Positions 1-8,891 of a stretch of DNA of 46,416 bases are shown piece by piece. Made by a program: the position numbers and the translations under genes. The stretch's first letter is position 1; the number at the start of each line of letters is the position of its first letter. A model generated the notes under the pieces. It did not search any database, had not been told where the DNA came from, and worked only from the letters and a program-made list of their open reading frames with translations. The DNA is taken from positions 1 through 46,416 of the forward strand of contig CALRFQ010000007.1 of NCBI GenBank assembly GCA_943356675.1. Reading direction: 5' to 3'. Origin of the DNA: Candidatus Nomurabacteria bacterium. Lineage in GTDB: Bacteria > Patescibacteriota > Minisyncoccia > Phycocordibacterales > UBA9973.

Positions 1-1727
1 ATTATATTATAAGTCTTTGGTGCTACAATCACTGCTACTATGGTAATGCCAAATCCAAAAATAAATAATACATTTGAAATCACTGAAATAATTTTCTGCC
101 TATTTGAATAAAACTTCATCAGATTTTGATCCTTCTTAGCAAACTCATTCCAGTCAAACTTAAGTGGGTCTAGTGGAACATTCTTCGCTATCACTTCCCC
201 TTCATTATTTATGATGATATTATCTCCAAAATATAAATCATTATAAAGTTCATCTGCATTTTTACCTGCCATTTTTTCTGAAGGGAATTTATAATTTGTT
301 TTACTAGCTAAAATAGTATATGTCCCTGGACCTATTAGGAAACCGTAGCGTCCATCAAGGTCAGTAATAGACGTCGAAACTTCTTCACCTTTCTCATTTT
401 TAAGAATCACATATGCTGGGTCGAGGGGTTGCTTAGTCACAGAGTCGTACACAGTACCCCACGGACGATTCTTTTTTTTAAGTCCAAGTGCAGCCATAAG
501 CAGAGCCCATAGTCTAAATGGTATTAAGAATAATTCTGAAAATGAAAGTGGGTTTAAGAATATACCTGATGCTACAGATACGGCTACTCCAGAAACCACA
601 CCCACAGTAGACACTGTTTGTGTAACCTTCTCTCCCACAGGTTTTGTAATAAAATCTTTTGCTACTTTTTTAACTGCATTTACTGCGGGAGCTATTTTCT
701 TATCAAAAATTTCGCTAGGTGGTAAGCAGGCAATATTATCTGGATTTAATTGGCAATAATTTCCAAAAAATCCTCCTCCAGAACTACTACTTGATCCGCC
801 ACCGCCAGAACTACTAGAACCTCCACCATCACCTGAGCTAGAACTAGAGCCATTACCATCTCCTGAAGATGATGAGCTAGAAGAGCTATTACCGTCCCCA
901 GAAGAAGACGAGGTACTAGAACTATTTCCATCCCCAGAGCTTGAAGAGCTATTACCATCACCTGAAGAGGATGAACTTGAACTATTTCCATCACCGGACG
1001 AGCTACTACTAGAGCTAGAAGTGGATGAGCTACTACCCGAACCAGAACCACCAGAATGATTTATTGCCTCAGTATTATCTGTCGGGTCATAAACATTACT
1101 ATTTATACAACCAGTATCCAGTGCATCTATTTTACCGTCACTATCATTATCTACACCGTCACTACATTCAGGTCTCGCAGTAGCTGGGCGCCAATCAGTC
1201 TGTACACAATACAGAGGATCACTGCAATCAAATTTAATCCATCCATAATTCTGGCTCCATGCATAACCATTAAATTGACCTGTGGAATTTATCACTACAG
1301 TAGTCGCACTATTATTCACGAATGGCCCAAAGTTTATCCAGCCAGCGTTCTCTCCCCAGCCGTAGCCTGAAAGTGAACCGTTTGAGGTGTTAGCAACTTT
1401 AAAATTACCATTTGTACTCGAGCATCCACTTGTAGTATTGATGCAGTTCAGCACTACCCAGCCAAATGATTCACCCCAGACTAAACCTGTAAGCTCAGTA
1501 TCTGTAAGATGCACATTGTATGAATCCTGTGGGGTCGTAAAATATCCAAAATTTATTTCACTAGTAGGCGTAGTAGTGCATGCATCATTTTCGCACACTT
1601 GCGCACTATGATTTGTCGAATCTACCGTGCCATTAATTATAGAAGCGAAAGAGTAGTTCACAACTCCAAAGTAAAACATTAGAGTGACAATACCGCAGTA
1701 TAAATAATTTAATAATTTTTTATTCAT
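1..1727 (-). CDS. Large surface protein with GW repeats, Ser/Gly linker and carboxypeptidase-regulatory-like domain (3' end outside window)
   Basis: The reading frame is open from the ATG at 1727 to the left edge (about 575 codons, C-terminus missing). Residues 1-29 look like a signal peptide ending SFAS. Three Gly-Trp repeats follow (GLVWGESFGW, GYGWGENAGW, GYAWSQNYGW, residues 81-164). Next come an acidic calcium-type motif DGVDNDSDGKID near residue 190 and a low-complexity Ser/Gly linker with repeated GDGN units (about 225-318). Two hydrophobic segments lie near 375-389 and 395-412. Then comes a beta-sandwich of the carboxypeptidase-regulatory type (about 423-492, with DLDGRYGF and GTYTI), and a last membrane helix near 545-570. 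The gene starts 8 nt after the stop of the site-2 protease, so they are probably co-transcribed. I infer an envelope-anchored surface protein; its ligand is unknown. The same GW repeat recurs in the protein at 30345-33461. Confidence 0.85.
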   Translation of the reverse strand, partial: MNKKLLNYLYCGIVTLMFYFGVVNYSFASIINGTVDSTNHSAQVCENDACTTTPTSEINFGYFTTPQDSYNVHLTDTELTGLVWGESFGWVVLNCINTTSGCSSTNGNFKVANTSNGSLSGYGWGENAGWINFGPFVNNSATTVVINSTGQFNGYAWSQNYGWIKFDCSDPLYCVQTDWRPATARPECSDGVDNDSDGKIDALDTGCINSNVYDPTDNTEAINHSGGSGSGSSSSTSSSSSSSSGDGNSSSSSSSGDGNSSSSSGDGNSSSTSSSSGDGNSSSSSSSSGDGNGSSSSSGDGGGSSSSGGGGSSSSSGGGFFGNYCQLNPDNIACLPPSEIFDKKIAPAVNAVKKVAKDFITKPVGEKVTQTVSTVGVVSGVAVSVASGIFLNPLSFSELFLIPFRLWALLMAALGLKKKNRPWGTVYDSVTKQPLDPAYVILKNEKGEEVSTSITDLDGRYGFLIGPGTYTILASKTNYKFPSEKMAGKNADELYNDLYFGDNIIINNEGEVIAKNVPLDPLKFDWNEFAKKDQNLMKFYSNRQKIISVISNVLFIFGFGITIVAVIVAPKTYNI

Positions 1728-1735
1728 AGATTGAA

Positions 1736-2374
1736 TTAATTTAAACCAGTCAAAAAACTAAAAATCAAATAAATTACTGGTGAGAAATATTGCCAGATAA
1801 ATATAATGAAAAATAACAAAACAAACATTCCCCACTGCTCGAGGAATGCTTCCATATGTCGAAATTTATCTGAAAGTAAATTAAAGAGCACTCGAGAGCC
1901 ATCAAGTGGTGGAATAGGTATAAGATTGAAGAATGCGAGAACAATATTAACTAATACTACAGATGAAGCAATCTTGTAAAAGGCTGTCATTGTATATACA
2001 GATCCGAGAATTAAACCACTTGCCATAAACAAACGGATAATAATTCCAAAAGCTATAGCAAGACCGAGATTTGCCACAATTCCAGCAATAGCCACGAGCA
2101 CAATAGACATCTTTCCACCTCTTAAATTATTGGGATTATAAGGCACCGGCTTCGCCCAACCCACTACAAAACCTGCATGAGATATAAGTAAAAAGAATGG
2201 GAGTAAGATAGAACCAAACAAATCTAGGTGCTTAATTGGATTTAGTGTAAGACGGCCTTGAAAGCGAGCTGTGTCATCCCCAAGCCTATATGCCATATAT
2301 CCGTGAGCTACTTCATGGATAACAACTGACATTATTAGAATAATTACGTAAAATATTCCATCTGTAAAATTCAT
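1736..2374 (-). CDS. Site-2 protease family (M50) membrane zinc metalloprotease
   Basis: 212 residues with several hydrophobic helices. The zinc motif HEVAH (HExxH) is near residue 21 in the first helix, and the third-ligand motif PIPPLDGSRV is near residue 155. This is the compact YwhC/SpoIVFB-like form without a PDZ domain. Such enzymes cut substrates inside the membrane, but the substrate here is unknown. The surface-protein gene follows 8 nt downstream in the same orientation. The ATG at 2374 is supported by a -10 TATAAT at 2382-2387 preceded by TGC, 7 nt before the start, which implies a leaderless mRNA. Confidence 0.93.
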   Translation of the reverse strand: MNFTDGIFYVIILIMSVVIHEVAHGYMAYRLGDDTARFQGRLTLNPIKHLDLFGSILLPFFLLISHAGFVVGWAKPVPYNPNNLRGGKMSIVLVAIAGIVANLGLAIAFGIIIRLFMASGLILGSVYTMTAFYKIASSVVLVNIVLAFFNLIPIPPLDGSRVLFNLLSDKFRHMEAFLEQWGMFVLLFFIIFIWQYFSPVIYLIFSFLTGLN

Positions 2375-2381
2375 ATAATTT

Positions 2382-2387
2382 ATTATA
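2382..2387 (-). promoter_or_regulatory. -10 element of the site-2 protease gene (leaderless)
   Basis: TATAAT with an extended-10 TGC upstream, 7 nt before the ATG, so transcription should begin at or beside the start codon. No Shine-Dalgarno sequence fits in between. Confidence 0.7.
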
Positions 2388-2425
2388 GCATATACTTATA
2401 GCTTACTTGTACATAAATATGGGGC

Positions 2426-2452
2426 TTGCATATAGTCACCTATTGTGATAAT
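2426..2452 (+). promoter_or_regulatory. rpmB promoter
   Basis: TTGCAT at 2426-2431 and GATAAT at 2447-2452 with an upstream TG (extended -10), spacer 15 bp. Transcription would start near 2459, leaving about 6 nt before the rpmB ATG at 2465. It is divergent from the site-2 protease promoter. Confidence 0.55.
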
Positions 2453-2464
2453 ATCACCCTATCT

Positions 2465-2710
2465 ATGGCAAAAGTATGCGACATAACAAAAAAGGGTTCA
2501 CTAATGGCAGGAGGCTACTCAAACGTAGTTCGTGCTACTAAATTCAACCCAACAGGCAAAGTTCGTAAGTATCCAAACCTTCAAAAGAAGCGTATTTACG
2601 TTCCTGAGCTTAAGAAATTCTTTAATCTTACAATCTCAACTCAAGCAATCAAGACAATAGCGAAGAACGGAGCATTTGCAACACTAAAGAAAGCCGGAAT
2701 CATTAAATAA
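2465..2710 (+). CDS. rpmB: 50S ribosomal protein L28
   Basis: 81 residues beginning MAKVCDIT, as expected for L28, whose N-terminus carries a conserved Val-Cys segment. The body is rich in Lys/Arg (KVRKYPNLQKKRIYVPE) and binds the large-subunit rRNA. An upstream in-frame TTG would add 13 residues that L28 does not have and would lie inside the promoter, so the ATG at 2465 is chosen. A bidirectional terminator follows 11 nt after the stop. Confidence 0.93.
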   Translation: MAKVCDITKKGSLMAGGYSNVVRATKFNPTGKVRKYPNLQKKRIYVPELKKFFNLTISTQAIKTIAKNGAFATLKKAGIIK

Positions 2711-2721
2711 TAAACAAAAGT

Positions 2722-2748
2722 AAAAAGGCTCCACAAAGGAGCCTTTTT
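2722..2748. terminator. Intrinsic terminator after rpmB
   Basis: 11-bp stem AAAAAGGCTCC / GGAGCCTTTTT with a 5-nt loop and a T-run on the plus strand. Confidence 0.9.
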
Positions 2749-2752
2749 ACTT

Positions 2753-2758
2753 TATAAT
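2753..2758 (+). promoter_or_regulatory. -10 element of mscL (leaderless)
   Basis: TATAAT exactly 6 nt before the mscL ATG at 2765 and 4 nt after the rpmB terminator stem. No good -35 is visible. Confidence 0.7.
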
Positions 2759-2764
2759 AGACAT

Positions 2765-3181
2765 ATGAAAAATTTTGCAAAAGAACTCAAAGAGTTCGCG
2801 ATGAAAGGTAGTGTGGTGGACTTAGCAGTCGGTGTAGTTATTGGTGGTGCATTTGGTAAAGTAGTTTCTTCTCTTGTGTCTGATGTGATCATGCCCTCTA
2901 TTGGTGTCCTAGTTGGTGGTATTAAATTCACTGATTTAGTAATTGTCCTAAAAGATAAGAGCATAGACGCTGCAGGGGCAGTCGTGCCAGCTGTGAATCT
3001 AAACATCGGTAGCTTCATCCAAAGCTGTTTTGATTTCGCAATTGTTGCTATAGCAATATTTGCAATGATAAAAGTCATGAATCATATGAAGAAAAGAAAG
3101 CCAGCTCCTGGAGAAGAGCCAGCTCCGGTTCCAGAAGACATCAAGCTCCTCACAGAAATCAGAGACGCACTAAAGAAATAA
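2765..3181 (+). CDS. mscL: Large-conductance mechanosensitive channel
   Basis: 138 residues. The first helix (about 15-45) has the family pattern [19 protein letters not shown] lining the pore. A variable loop follows, then a second helix (about 85-105, [17 protein letters not shown]) and a charged C-terminal helix ending [15 protein letters not shown]. The pentameric channel opens under membrane tension to release solutes during osmotic downshock. It has its own promoter and terminator, so it is a single-gene unit. Confidence 0.96.
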   Translation: MKNFAKELKEFAMKGSVVDLAVGVVIGGAFGKVVSSLVSDVIMPSIGVLVGGIKFTDLVIVLKDKSIDAAGAVVPAVNLNIGSFIQSCFDFAIVAIAIFAMIKVMNHMKKRKPAPGEEPAPVPEDIKLLTEIRDALKK

Positions 3182-3187
3182 ACAAAT

Positions 3188-3218
3188 ATAAAATACCCCG
3201 ACTATCGGGGTATTTTAT
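3188..3218. terminator. Bidirectional terminator between mscL and the convergent giant gene
   Basis: 13-bp stem ATAAAATACCCCG / CGGGGTATTTTAT with loop ACTAT, serving genes converging from both sides. Confidence 0.9.
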
Positions 3219-3226
3219 ATTAAATA

Positions 3227-6200
3227 TTACTCAAAAGTTAATTTTATCTCTCCACCTTCAATTGAAATTTTACTAATATTCTGCTTGTATTTCTTTTCAA
3301 GTTTAACTTTTACAGCAGCTGATAGTCCCACAAGTGCTTCATTCACTGAACCTCTTGAGGTACTGTTTGCACGGACTTTATTGTTTGTTTTATTAAACAC
3401 AAAGTCATTACCTTTACTTACAATATCCAAATCAACTGTTGGCTTGCCACCCTTTTCATCTAGAGCCTTGAGGTTGATATGACTTACAATGTGCCCATCT
3501 TCAACTCCAAAATTAAATTTATCTATTTCAATTTTTCCTTCTTTCTTAAGAATAGAAGCTAATGTCTTTTTATATTCATCACCTAATTCTTTTGCAGACA
3601 TTTTTTCCACTTTTTTTACTTCTATAGAGTCTGGGGTTAATTCTTTTTTGGGAACTAATTTCTTAACGATATTATTATTCTGTCGACGGTACCCCCAGAG
3701 ATATCGCTTTTGATCTTTATATTTTGTAAGCAATTCAATCACTCGAGGCATGGATGCATCGTTAAAGCTGATTTTTCCATCTCCCATAGTGAAATGCGTA
3801 TTTTCCTTGAGCCCCATCATAAACATTGTCTTCTTTATTACAGCTTCAGCCTCTGCGGAGTTCGGACCCATTTGTTCTCTAACAAAACTTAACAATGTAT
3901 TCACAGACTGTTCATATTTGCTCTTCTGTAAGACTGAAGCTGATGAATACTCTTTGACAGTATCTAACAGTTCATCGATAGTTTTTTCTTTTAATGACTG
4001 ATTTTCAAAATCATCATAGGGACTAACATTTTTTGCCATTGCGTCGATAAAACGGCGTGGACTAGAATTAGACCGGAGCCCAGACATCTCGGCTGTTTTA
4101 GTATTTGGGATCTGCTCTCCCTCATTATTTTTATCCCCGCGTAGCAAAGAAATCTTCTGCCCAATCTTCATATCTTCACCGATAAGATCGGGAACATATC
4201 CACCAATCTGCACATATGATTCAGCGGTATATGCTGTGTTCCATCCTCCACTAATAACCCTATTCCAAGCAAAACTACTGCCTTTCATATTCTCAGGTCG
4301 ATAAGCTTCCTTCCGCATTAGTGGCTCCATCATATCCCAGAGTCTTCTTTCGAAGAAGAGGAGATCGTTCTTAGACATTATTTCCGGCTGTCTATCCTGA
4401 ATTCCTCTAAGAACATCTAAATACGGCTTCTCATCAAAAGTAGTAATGAGTTTATCAATCGTACGCTTATCTACTGCCATAAGGTCAGCATCCTCAGATT
4501 CAATATATAGTTCACCTACAGGATTTTTTCTAGCAATTGAACGAATGAGTGCAAGGTCAGTAATATATTTGCGAGCATTACCAACGTTTGCATCCTCTTT
4601 CGCAAATGTCTTGTCGATTGTATTTACCTGATACCCGGGATTCATTTTCTTCCACTCCTCAATAACAGAAAGACTGTTATCTGCCTTTTCTCCCTCTTTT
4701 TTGTTTACAATAATATTTATTTCGAATAGTTTTTTATCAATTAACTTTCCACTTTTATCAACTTGTTTGGAATATTGATCAAGCAAATTCGCTAAATTCT
4801 TTTCTTCGAAACGCGCAGGGATATTGACCGTCACTCTACATTCATCCTGCATTGGTGGCAATGAATTTGCAAATGCATTGAGCTCCTTCAAATATTCTTT
4901 GTTCTGCATTTGTAAATACTCCTTAACCCGGGCTCGCTCACGCTCCAAACTGCGCTTTACAAGATTGCCATCTTTGTCGACGAAGACTTTCTTGCCGTCA
5001 ATCATTTTTTCAAAATATGGATCCGGCTTGAATCCCGCCTTTTTCATCTCCTTCATGAGACCATCGGGGTTATTCATGCCGTAATATATCGGATACATTT
5101 TCTTATCCTGTGGGGTAGGTTTAGATTTACCGTATTCCCCTCTTTCGAGTGGACGGCGAGGGACTATTGGAATTGGGTATGGAGGATCATAGTCTGTATC
5201 GTCTGGTAAATCAAATGTTACGTAAGGCACATCGTCGTGCGGTATATTTGCAGCGTCGTCACCTATGTGTGTAGCTAGGATATCCATGTCTTGCCCACCA
5301 TCTGGGTAAGTCACATCAGCATTCATATGTGCTATCTCTGCATATGCACCAGTATACACTGCATGTCCTGATGCATCAGTAGTGAAGAGCATTTTGCCTA
5401 TCTCACTATTTTTATCTACGATTGCATTTCCATATTTATCTACATCCACTTCAAAAACATACTGCTGGCTATCTTTAGATACGGAAAGAAGCATCTTCAA
5501 ATTACCACCAAGCATTTGCTTATGAGCTTCTACAGATGCATCACCTTGGAAGGATCCATCATCCGTCATACGGTGCACATTAAAAGCATAATCACCATTT
5601 TCAGTGACACCAGTGTTGTTCACTCCTCCCCAATCAGCACGAAGCTCATTTAGATCAGAACCGAAGCGATGTCTAGGGTCTCCAGGATAGTCAGGATTAT
5701 CCACCATAGGAGTATCGTTGCCCATGAAGTGTCTGTGAATTCTGTGCATAGAATCCTTGTGCTGCTCCACCCATTCACTTGGATTTTTTGCACCGTTGCC
5801 ATCTATCTTCCCTTCAGGATCGTGAATCTTGTAGAAGTCTGTATATATATCATCTTTATTAAGTAATGCTATTGATTCAGGAGAAAGGTTACCATTTGAA
5901 TCGAAGCTAAGTGGGATATCATTTGAAATCACTACTCCATCACGCACGAAGTCATAAGTTCCATTACCATTATCTATAATGTCAGCTCCATCTGGAAGCT
6001 CGATATGAGTAGCTCCCATTATTGCTTCATGCATATGCTCTGTAGGCATTCGAGGACTCTCACCGAAGAGATTACGGCGTAATGCTTCAAGTGCAGTTGC
6101 ATTCTTATGAAGATCCGCACCGTGATTTGACTCATCAGAGAAATGATTGTAGATACTTTTCGCACCACCTTCAATCACTCCATCACGAGATGTACCTAAC

Positions 6201-7651
6201 GCCCATAACTCTTGCACTGCGAAGCTTGTCGCTGCACCCATAAGCATTGTCTGCCCCATCTTTCTTGCTATTCTCCATCTCTTTAAGTTACGAAAAATTT
6301 TATCCTTCTTAGCTATATCACCTCCTTCAAACACACTCACTTGGTGAGCAGTTCTCCCTTCTATGAAATCATCATAACTTGCACCATTCATAAATGCTTT
6401 TGGATTTGAAGCAGTCTCTTTTCTTATCGCTACCTTTATCTCAGCAAGCCTGAGTGCTATCTTCATTCTGTCTTTTTCTACACTTCCATAGTGATCGTAA
6501 GAAATAAGGTCAATCTTTTGTGTATCACCCAAGCGAATACGAGCTTCAAGCTCTGCAATGCGTCCAAAAGCTGCTTGCATATCAGCCTCACTTACATTCC
6601 CAGCTTTCATTAAACTAAGATCACCATCTAATTCAGAAATTATTGCTGTAGCATTCTTCGTCTCATACAAATTCTTTGCCATTTCCTCGCGGCGCTCCAT
6701 ATCAGGATCGGTGAACTTCATTCCCTTCGCGTTTTCACGCATGTTCTGGCTTCGTTCACGATTAACTCTGGCATTTTCCTTCACACCTTCAACGACTGCT
6801 CCAGCAGCAAGACCCGCTCCGAAGCCAAACCACTTCGCAGCTCTCTTACCATAATTCATCGTGAGAGACTTCGTAATCGAATACGCTCCCGCCACAGCTC
6901 CAGATAGAATCGCATTTTGTGAGATAGCTTTACCAAATTTATTATCACCAAAAAGCTTATCAAGAGTTGTCTTTTTACCTTCTGTATTAAGACTTTCACG
7001 AGCTTTTCCAAAAGTAAGGTTAACTTCGAAATCCATCTGATCCAGCTTCTCACCTTGCGCTACTGCTTGCTTCACTTCATTGGCAATATCGAAAAGATTG
7101 TCTGCATACAAACTCTCTTCCTTAGCGTATTCTGGATTATGTGTACGTATTATGCGTTTCTTTTCTTCTTCAAATGCAGCTTTATCCATAGTAGGAGTTG
7201 CTGCATAAGTCTTTATCAAATCTTTCAATGCTGTATTTAAGGCAGCTCCAGCATTTTTTCTTGAGTCTCTTTCTTCTTCGCGAAGCATCTCATTTTCGTA
7301 CTCGCTAGTAAAACGCTCCACAATGGCATCCATTGCTTCCTTATGTAAATTTGTATTTTGAGCTTGGTTGGCTATCTCTGCTTCGCCGTGATACAGATTT
7401 TTATTCTCTATAATATCCTTTCTGGCTTTTTGAATTTCTTTATTACGATAGTAACCTTCCATCAGATTCTGCTGCCAAATGCGTCTTGCGAATTTCGTAA
7501 TTCTATTTTGCCCAAGCTGATCTTTCGATTCAGACATTTTTGCATCTCCAATATCTCGAGCCTGCCCTGCCACTAATTGATCCGCGTCTACGACTGCAGC
7601 CTTAAATATCTTTTTTTCACCATTCCCACCGTTAAGTTTTTCTTGTGGCAT
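3227..7651 (-). CDS. Giant protein with coiled-coil N-terminus and embedded GT2-like glycosyltransferase domain
   Basis: 1,474 residues, no signal peptide. The N-terminal third is charged and helical, with Gly/Ala-rich hydrophobic stretches near residues 245-290 (LSGAVAGAY, GFGAGLAAGAVVEG) and 465-485 (GQTMLMGAATSFAVQ). A middle region of about 500-830 is rich in Asp, Gly and Asn (DGADIIDNGNGTYDF). Residues about 940-1170 look like a GT2 fold: VNIPARFEE at the start, GNARKYITD, the acidic ESEDADLM near 1054 (DxD-like), and GGYVPDLIGEDMKIG near 1155 (the GT2 ED motif). The last 250 residues are unassigned. It starts 7 nt after the DUF5663-like gene, so the two form an operon. The GT2 reading is motif-based; the sugar and acceptor are unknown. 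Confidence 0.8.
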   Translation of the reverse strand: MPQEKLNGGNGEKKIFKAAVVDADQLVAGQARDIGDAKMSESKDQLGQNRITKFARRIWQQNLMEGYYRNKEIQKARKDIIENKNLYHGEAEIANQAQNTNLHKEAMDAIVERFTSEYENEMLREEERDSRKNAGAALNTALKDLIKTYAATPTMDKAAFEEEKKRIIRTHNPEYAKEESLYADNLFDIANEVKQAVAQGEKLDQMDFEVNLTFGKARESLNTEGKKTTLDKLFGDNKFGKAISQNAILSGAVAGAYSITKSLTMNYGKRAAKWFGFGAGLAAGAVVEGVKENARVNRERSQNMRENAKGMKFTDPDMERREEMAKNLYETKNATAIISELDGDLSLMKAGNVSEADMQAAFGRIAELEARIRLGDTQKIDLISYDHYGSVEKDRMKIALRLAEIKVAIRKETASNPKAFMNGASYDDFIEGRTAHQVSVFEGGDIAKKDKIFRNLKRWRIARKMGQTMLMGAATSFAVQELWALGTSRDGVIEGGAKSIYNHFSDESNHGADLHKNATALEALRRNLFGESPRMPTEHMHEAIMGATHIELPDGADIIDNGNGTYDFVRDGVVISNDIPLSFDSNGNLSPESIALLNKDDIYTDFYKIHDPEGKIDGNGAKNPSEWVEQHKDSMHRIHRHFMGNDTPMVDNPDYPGDPRHRFGSDLNELRADWGGVNNTGVTENGDYAFNVHRMTDDGSFQGDASVEAHKQMLGGNLKMLLSVSKDSQQYVFEVDVDKYGNAIVDKNSEIGKMLFTTDASGHAVYTGAYAEIAHMNADVTYPDGGQDMDILATHIGDDAANIPHDDVPYVTFDLPDDTDYDPPYPIPIVPRRPLERGEYGKSKPTPQDKKMYPIYYGMNNPDGLMKEMKKAGFKPDPYFEKMIDGKKVFVDKDGNLVKRSLERERARVKEYLQMQNKEYLKELNAFANSLPPMQDECRVTVNIPARFEEKNLANLLDQYSKQVDKSGKLIDKKLFEINIIVNKKEGEKADNSLSVIEEWKKMNPGYQVNTIDKTFAKEDANVGNARKYITDLALIRSIARKNPVGELYIESEDADLMAVDKRTIDKLITTFDEKPYLDVLRGIQDRQPEIMSKNDLLFFERRLWDMMEPLMRKEAYRPENMKGSSFAWNRVISGGWNTAYTAESYVQIGGYVPDLIGEDMKIGQKISLLRGDKNNEGEQIPNTKTAEMSGLRSNSSPRRFIDAMAKNVSPYDDFENQSLKEKTIDELLDTVKEYSSASVLQKSKYEQSVNTLLSFVREQMGPNSAEAEAVIKKTMFMMGLKENTHFTMGDGKISFNDASMPRVIELLTKYKDQKRYLWGYRRQNNNIVKKLVPKKELTPDSIEVKKVEKMSAKELGDEYKKTLASILKKEGKIEIDKFNFGVEDGHIVSHINLKALDEKGGKPTVDLDIVSKGNDFVFNKTNNKVRANSTSRGSVNEALVGLSAAVKVKLEKKYKQNISKISIEGGEIKLTFE

Positions 7652-7658
7652 ATAGATT

Positions 7659-7949
7659 TTAGCCTAGATACATGCTTTTAAATGAAATCATTTCAGTTGC
7701 TAGCTTCTCTTCAAAGTCTGGAACATTCTTTTTTATAAATGCTTCCATCTCATCGTCATTTCCACTATCAGCAACTTTCTCGAAATCACCGAGCATTTCT
7801 TCAGGCACATTATTGATAATCATTGCATTCACACGATCTTCGAAACGACTAAGTAAATCCGCCTTAATTTGAGTAATAACTTCTGGGTCAGTTGTGTCGA
7901 AGCCTTTCTCTTCCACCAACTTGTCTATAAATTCTTCTATAGTTTTCAT
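7659..7949 (-). CDS. Small acidic DUF5663-like protein
   Basis: 96 residues, highly acidic and predicted helical, with no membrane segment. It resembles DUF5663, a family I know from CPR genomes (pattern EEFIDKLVEEKG ... LLSRFEDRVNAMI ... DFEEKLATEMISF), but this is from memory. It is the first gene of the unit with the giant glycosyltransferase gene, 7 nt apart. Proteins of this size and charge beside very large proteins may act as partners or chaperones; that is inference only. The start is set by TATAAT at 7957-7962, 7 nt upstream. Confidence 0.8.
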   Translation of the reverse strand: MKTIEEFIDKLVEEKGFDTTDPEVITQIKADLLSRFEDRVNAMIINNVPEEMLGDFEKVADSGNDDEMEAFIKKNVPDFEEKLATEMISFKSMYLG

Positions 7950-7956
7950 GTACTAA

Positions 7957-7962
7957 ATTATA
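7957..7962 (-). promoter_or_regulatory. -10 element of the DUF5663-like operon (leaderless)
   Basis: TATAAT 7 nt before the ATG at 7949. No Shine-Dalgarno sequence is present. Confidence 0.7.
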
Positions 7963-7988
7963 CTATACATATACAAGGTAGGCAATTT

Positions 7989-8891
7989 TTAACAAGCTAT
8001 CTCGATTCCGTTGCTATGACAAAGGATTGTGCCACTAATATAGGTAGCAAGATACGGGACTTCAAGCGACTTAAGCCTATCTAAAACTTCCTTATGGGGA
8101 TGCCCATACGAATTACCCTTCCCAGCAGAGATAATAACCACACTTGGCGAAGTAGCCTTTAAATACTGGGATGAGGAGGAAGTGCGAGAACCATGGTGCC
8201 CGAGCTTGAGCACATCGACATCGAGAACTTTCGGGTCTTTATTTACTAGATGCATCTCCTTTTCCATAGGAGAATCCGCAGTAAGCATCACACTTGTAGC
8301 CCCATATGTGAGCTTCCCCACTATCGAGCCGTCGTTTGTCTCCATATTTGAAACATCAGCTACGTCTGGATAAAGAATATCAAAATGGACTCCATCTTTC
8401 TCATCGAGCATTATTCGCATCCCGGCTCTGCCAAGAATTCTCGGAATTTTTTGTGTAGCAATTTTGTTTTCTAAACTTTCATATATCTGACTATGTGAAG
8501 TCCCGCCCGATTCGATAACCTGCCCAACGGAATAATTGGAGAGCACATCTACGAGCCCGCCAATATGGTCCGCATCTGGGTGCGTGCCGATAACGACATC
8601 GATAGACTTATCACCAAATGGCATAACTTTCGAAAGCTCTGTAAGCACGCGTGAGCTCCGCCCACCATCCACCAGCATCTGCGATCCATTCGGCGCTTCT
8701 ATATATATCGAATCTCCTTGCCCGATATCAAGAAATGCCACAGTCATCTCATTAGGCTTTCTGTTTATATATAATGTATAGCACAAAATCCCTACTACAA
8801 TCATCAGTAGTACAAAAAATAAAATATACTTTTTCTCTACCTTACCGATTCTGCGCCATGGCGAACTTTCAGTAAAATTATTTTTCTCCAT
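7989..8891 (-). CDS. ComEC-type metallo-beta-lactamase, membrane-anchored (split ComEC nuclease part)
   Basis: 300 residues: a membrane helix at about 22-42, then a metallo-beta-lactamase domain. Visible motifs are FLDIGQGDSIYIEAPNG, LVDGG, the metal-binding THPDADHIGG (HxDxDH) and the later LKLGHHGSRTSSS and YGHPH. This matches the C-terminal domain of ComEC/Rec2, thought to degrade the non-transported strand during DNA uptake. The channel part is a separate gene at 13646-14953. The start codon overlaps the 3' end of the PaaX-like regulator gene by 14 nt, which suggests translational coupling. The palindrome shared with the regulator promoter lies inside codons 6-17. Confidence 0.9.
   Translation of the reverse strand: MEKNNFTESSPWRRIGKVEKKYILFFVLLMIVVGILCYTLYINRKPNEMTVAFLDIGQGDSIYIEAPNGSQMLVDGGRSSRVLTELSKVMPFGDKSIDVVIGTHPDADHIGGLVDVLSNYSVGQVIESGGTSHSQIYESLENKIATQKIPRILGRAGMRIMLDEKDGVHFDILYPDVADVSNMETNDGSIVGKLTYGATSVMLTADSPMEKEMHLVNKDPKVLDVDVLKLGHHGSRTSSSSQYLKATSPSVVIISAGKGNSYGHPHKEVLDRLKSLEVPYLATYISGTILCHSNGIEIAC
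8842..8875. promoter_or_regulatory. Palindrome copy A, inside the 5' end of the MBL gene
   Basis: Degenerate copy of the palindrome seen at 9393-9426 and 11211-11246, centred at 8858/8859. The core GCGCCATGGCGAA and the outer TTACC / AGTAA are kept at the same distances from the centre. It encodes part of SPWRRIGK in the MBL protein, so coding constraint cannot be excluded. Confidence 0.55.

Noticed and set aside
746-1051. 101-codon minus-strand ORF in the Ser-rich region
   Set aside because: It is an out-of-frame reading of the Ser/GDGN repeat; the surface-protein frame is continuous through it.
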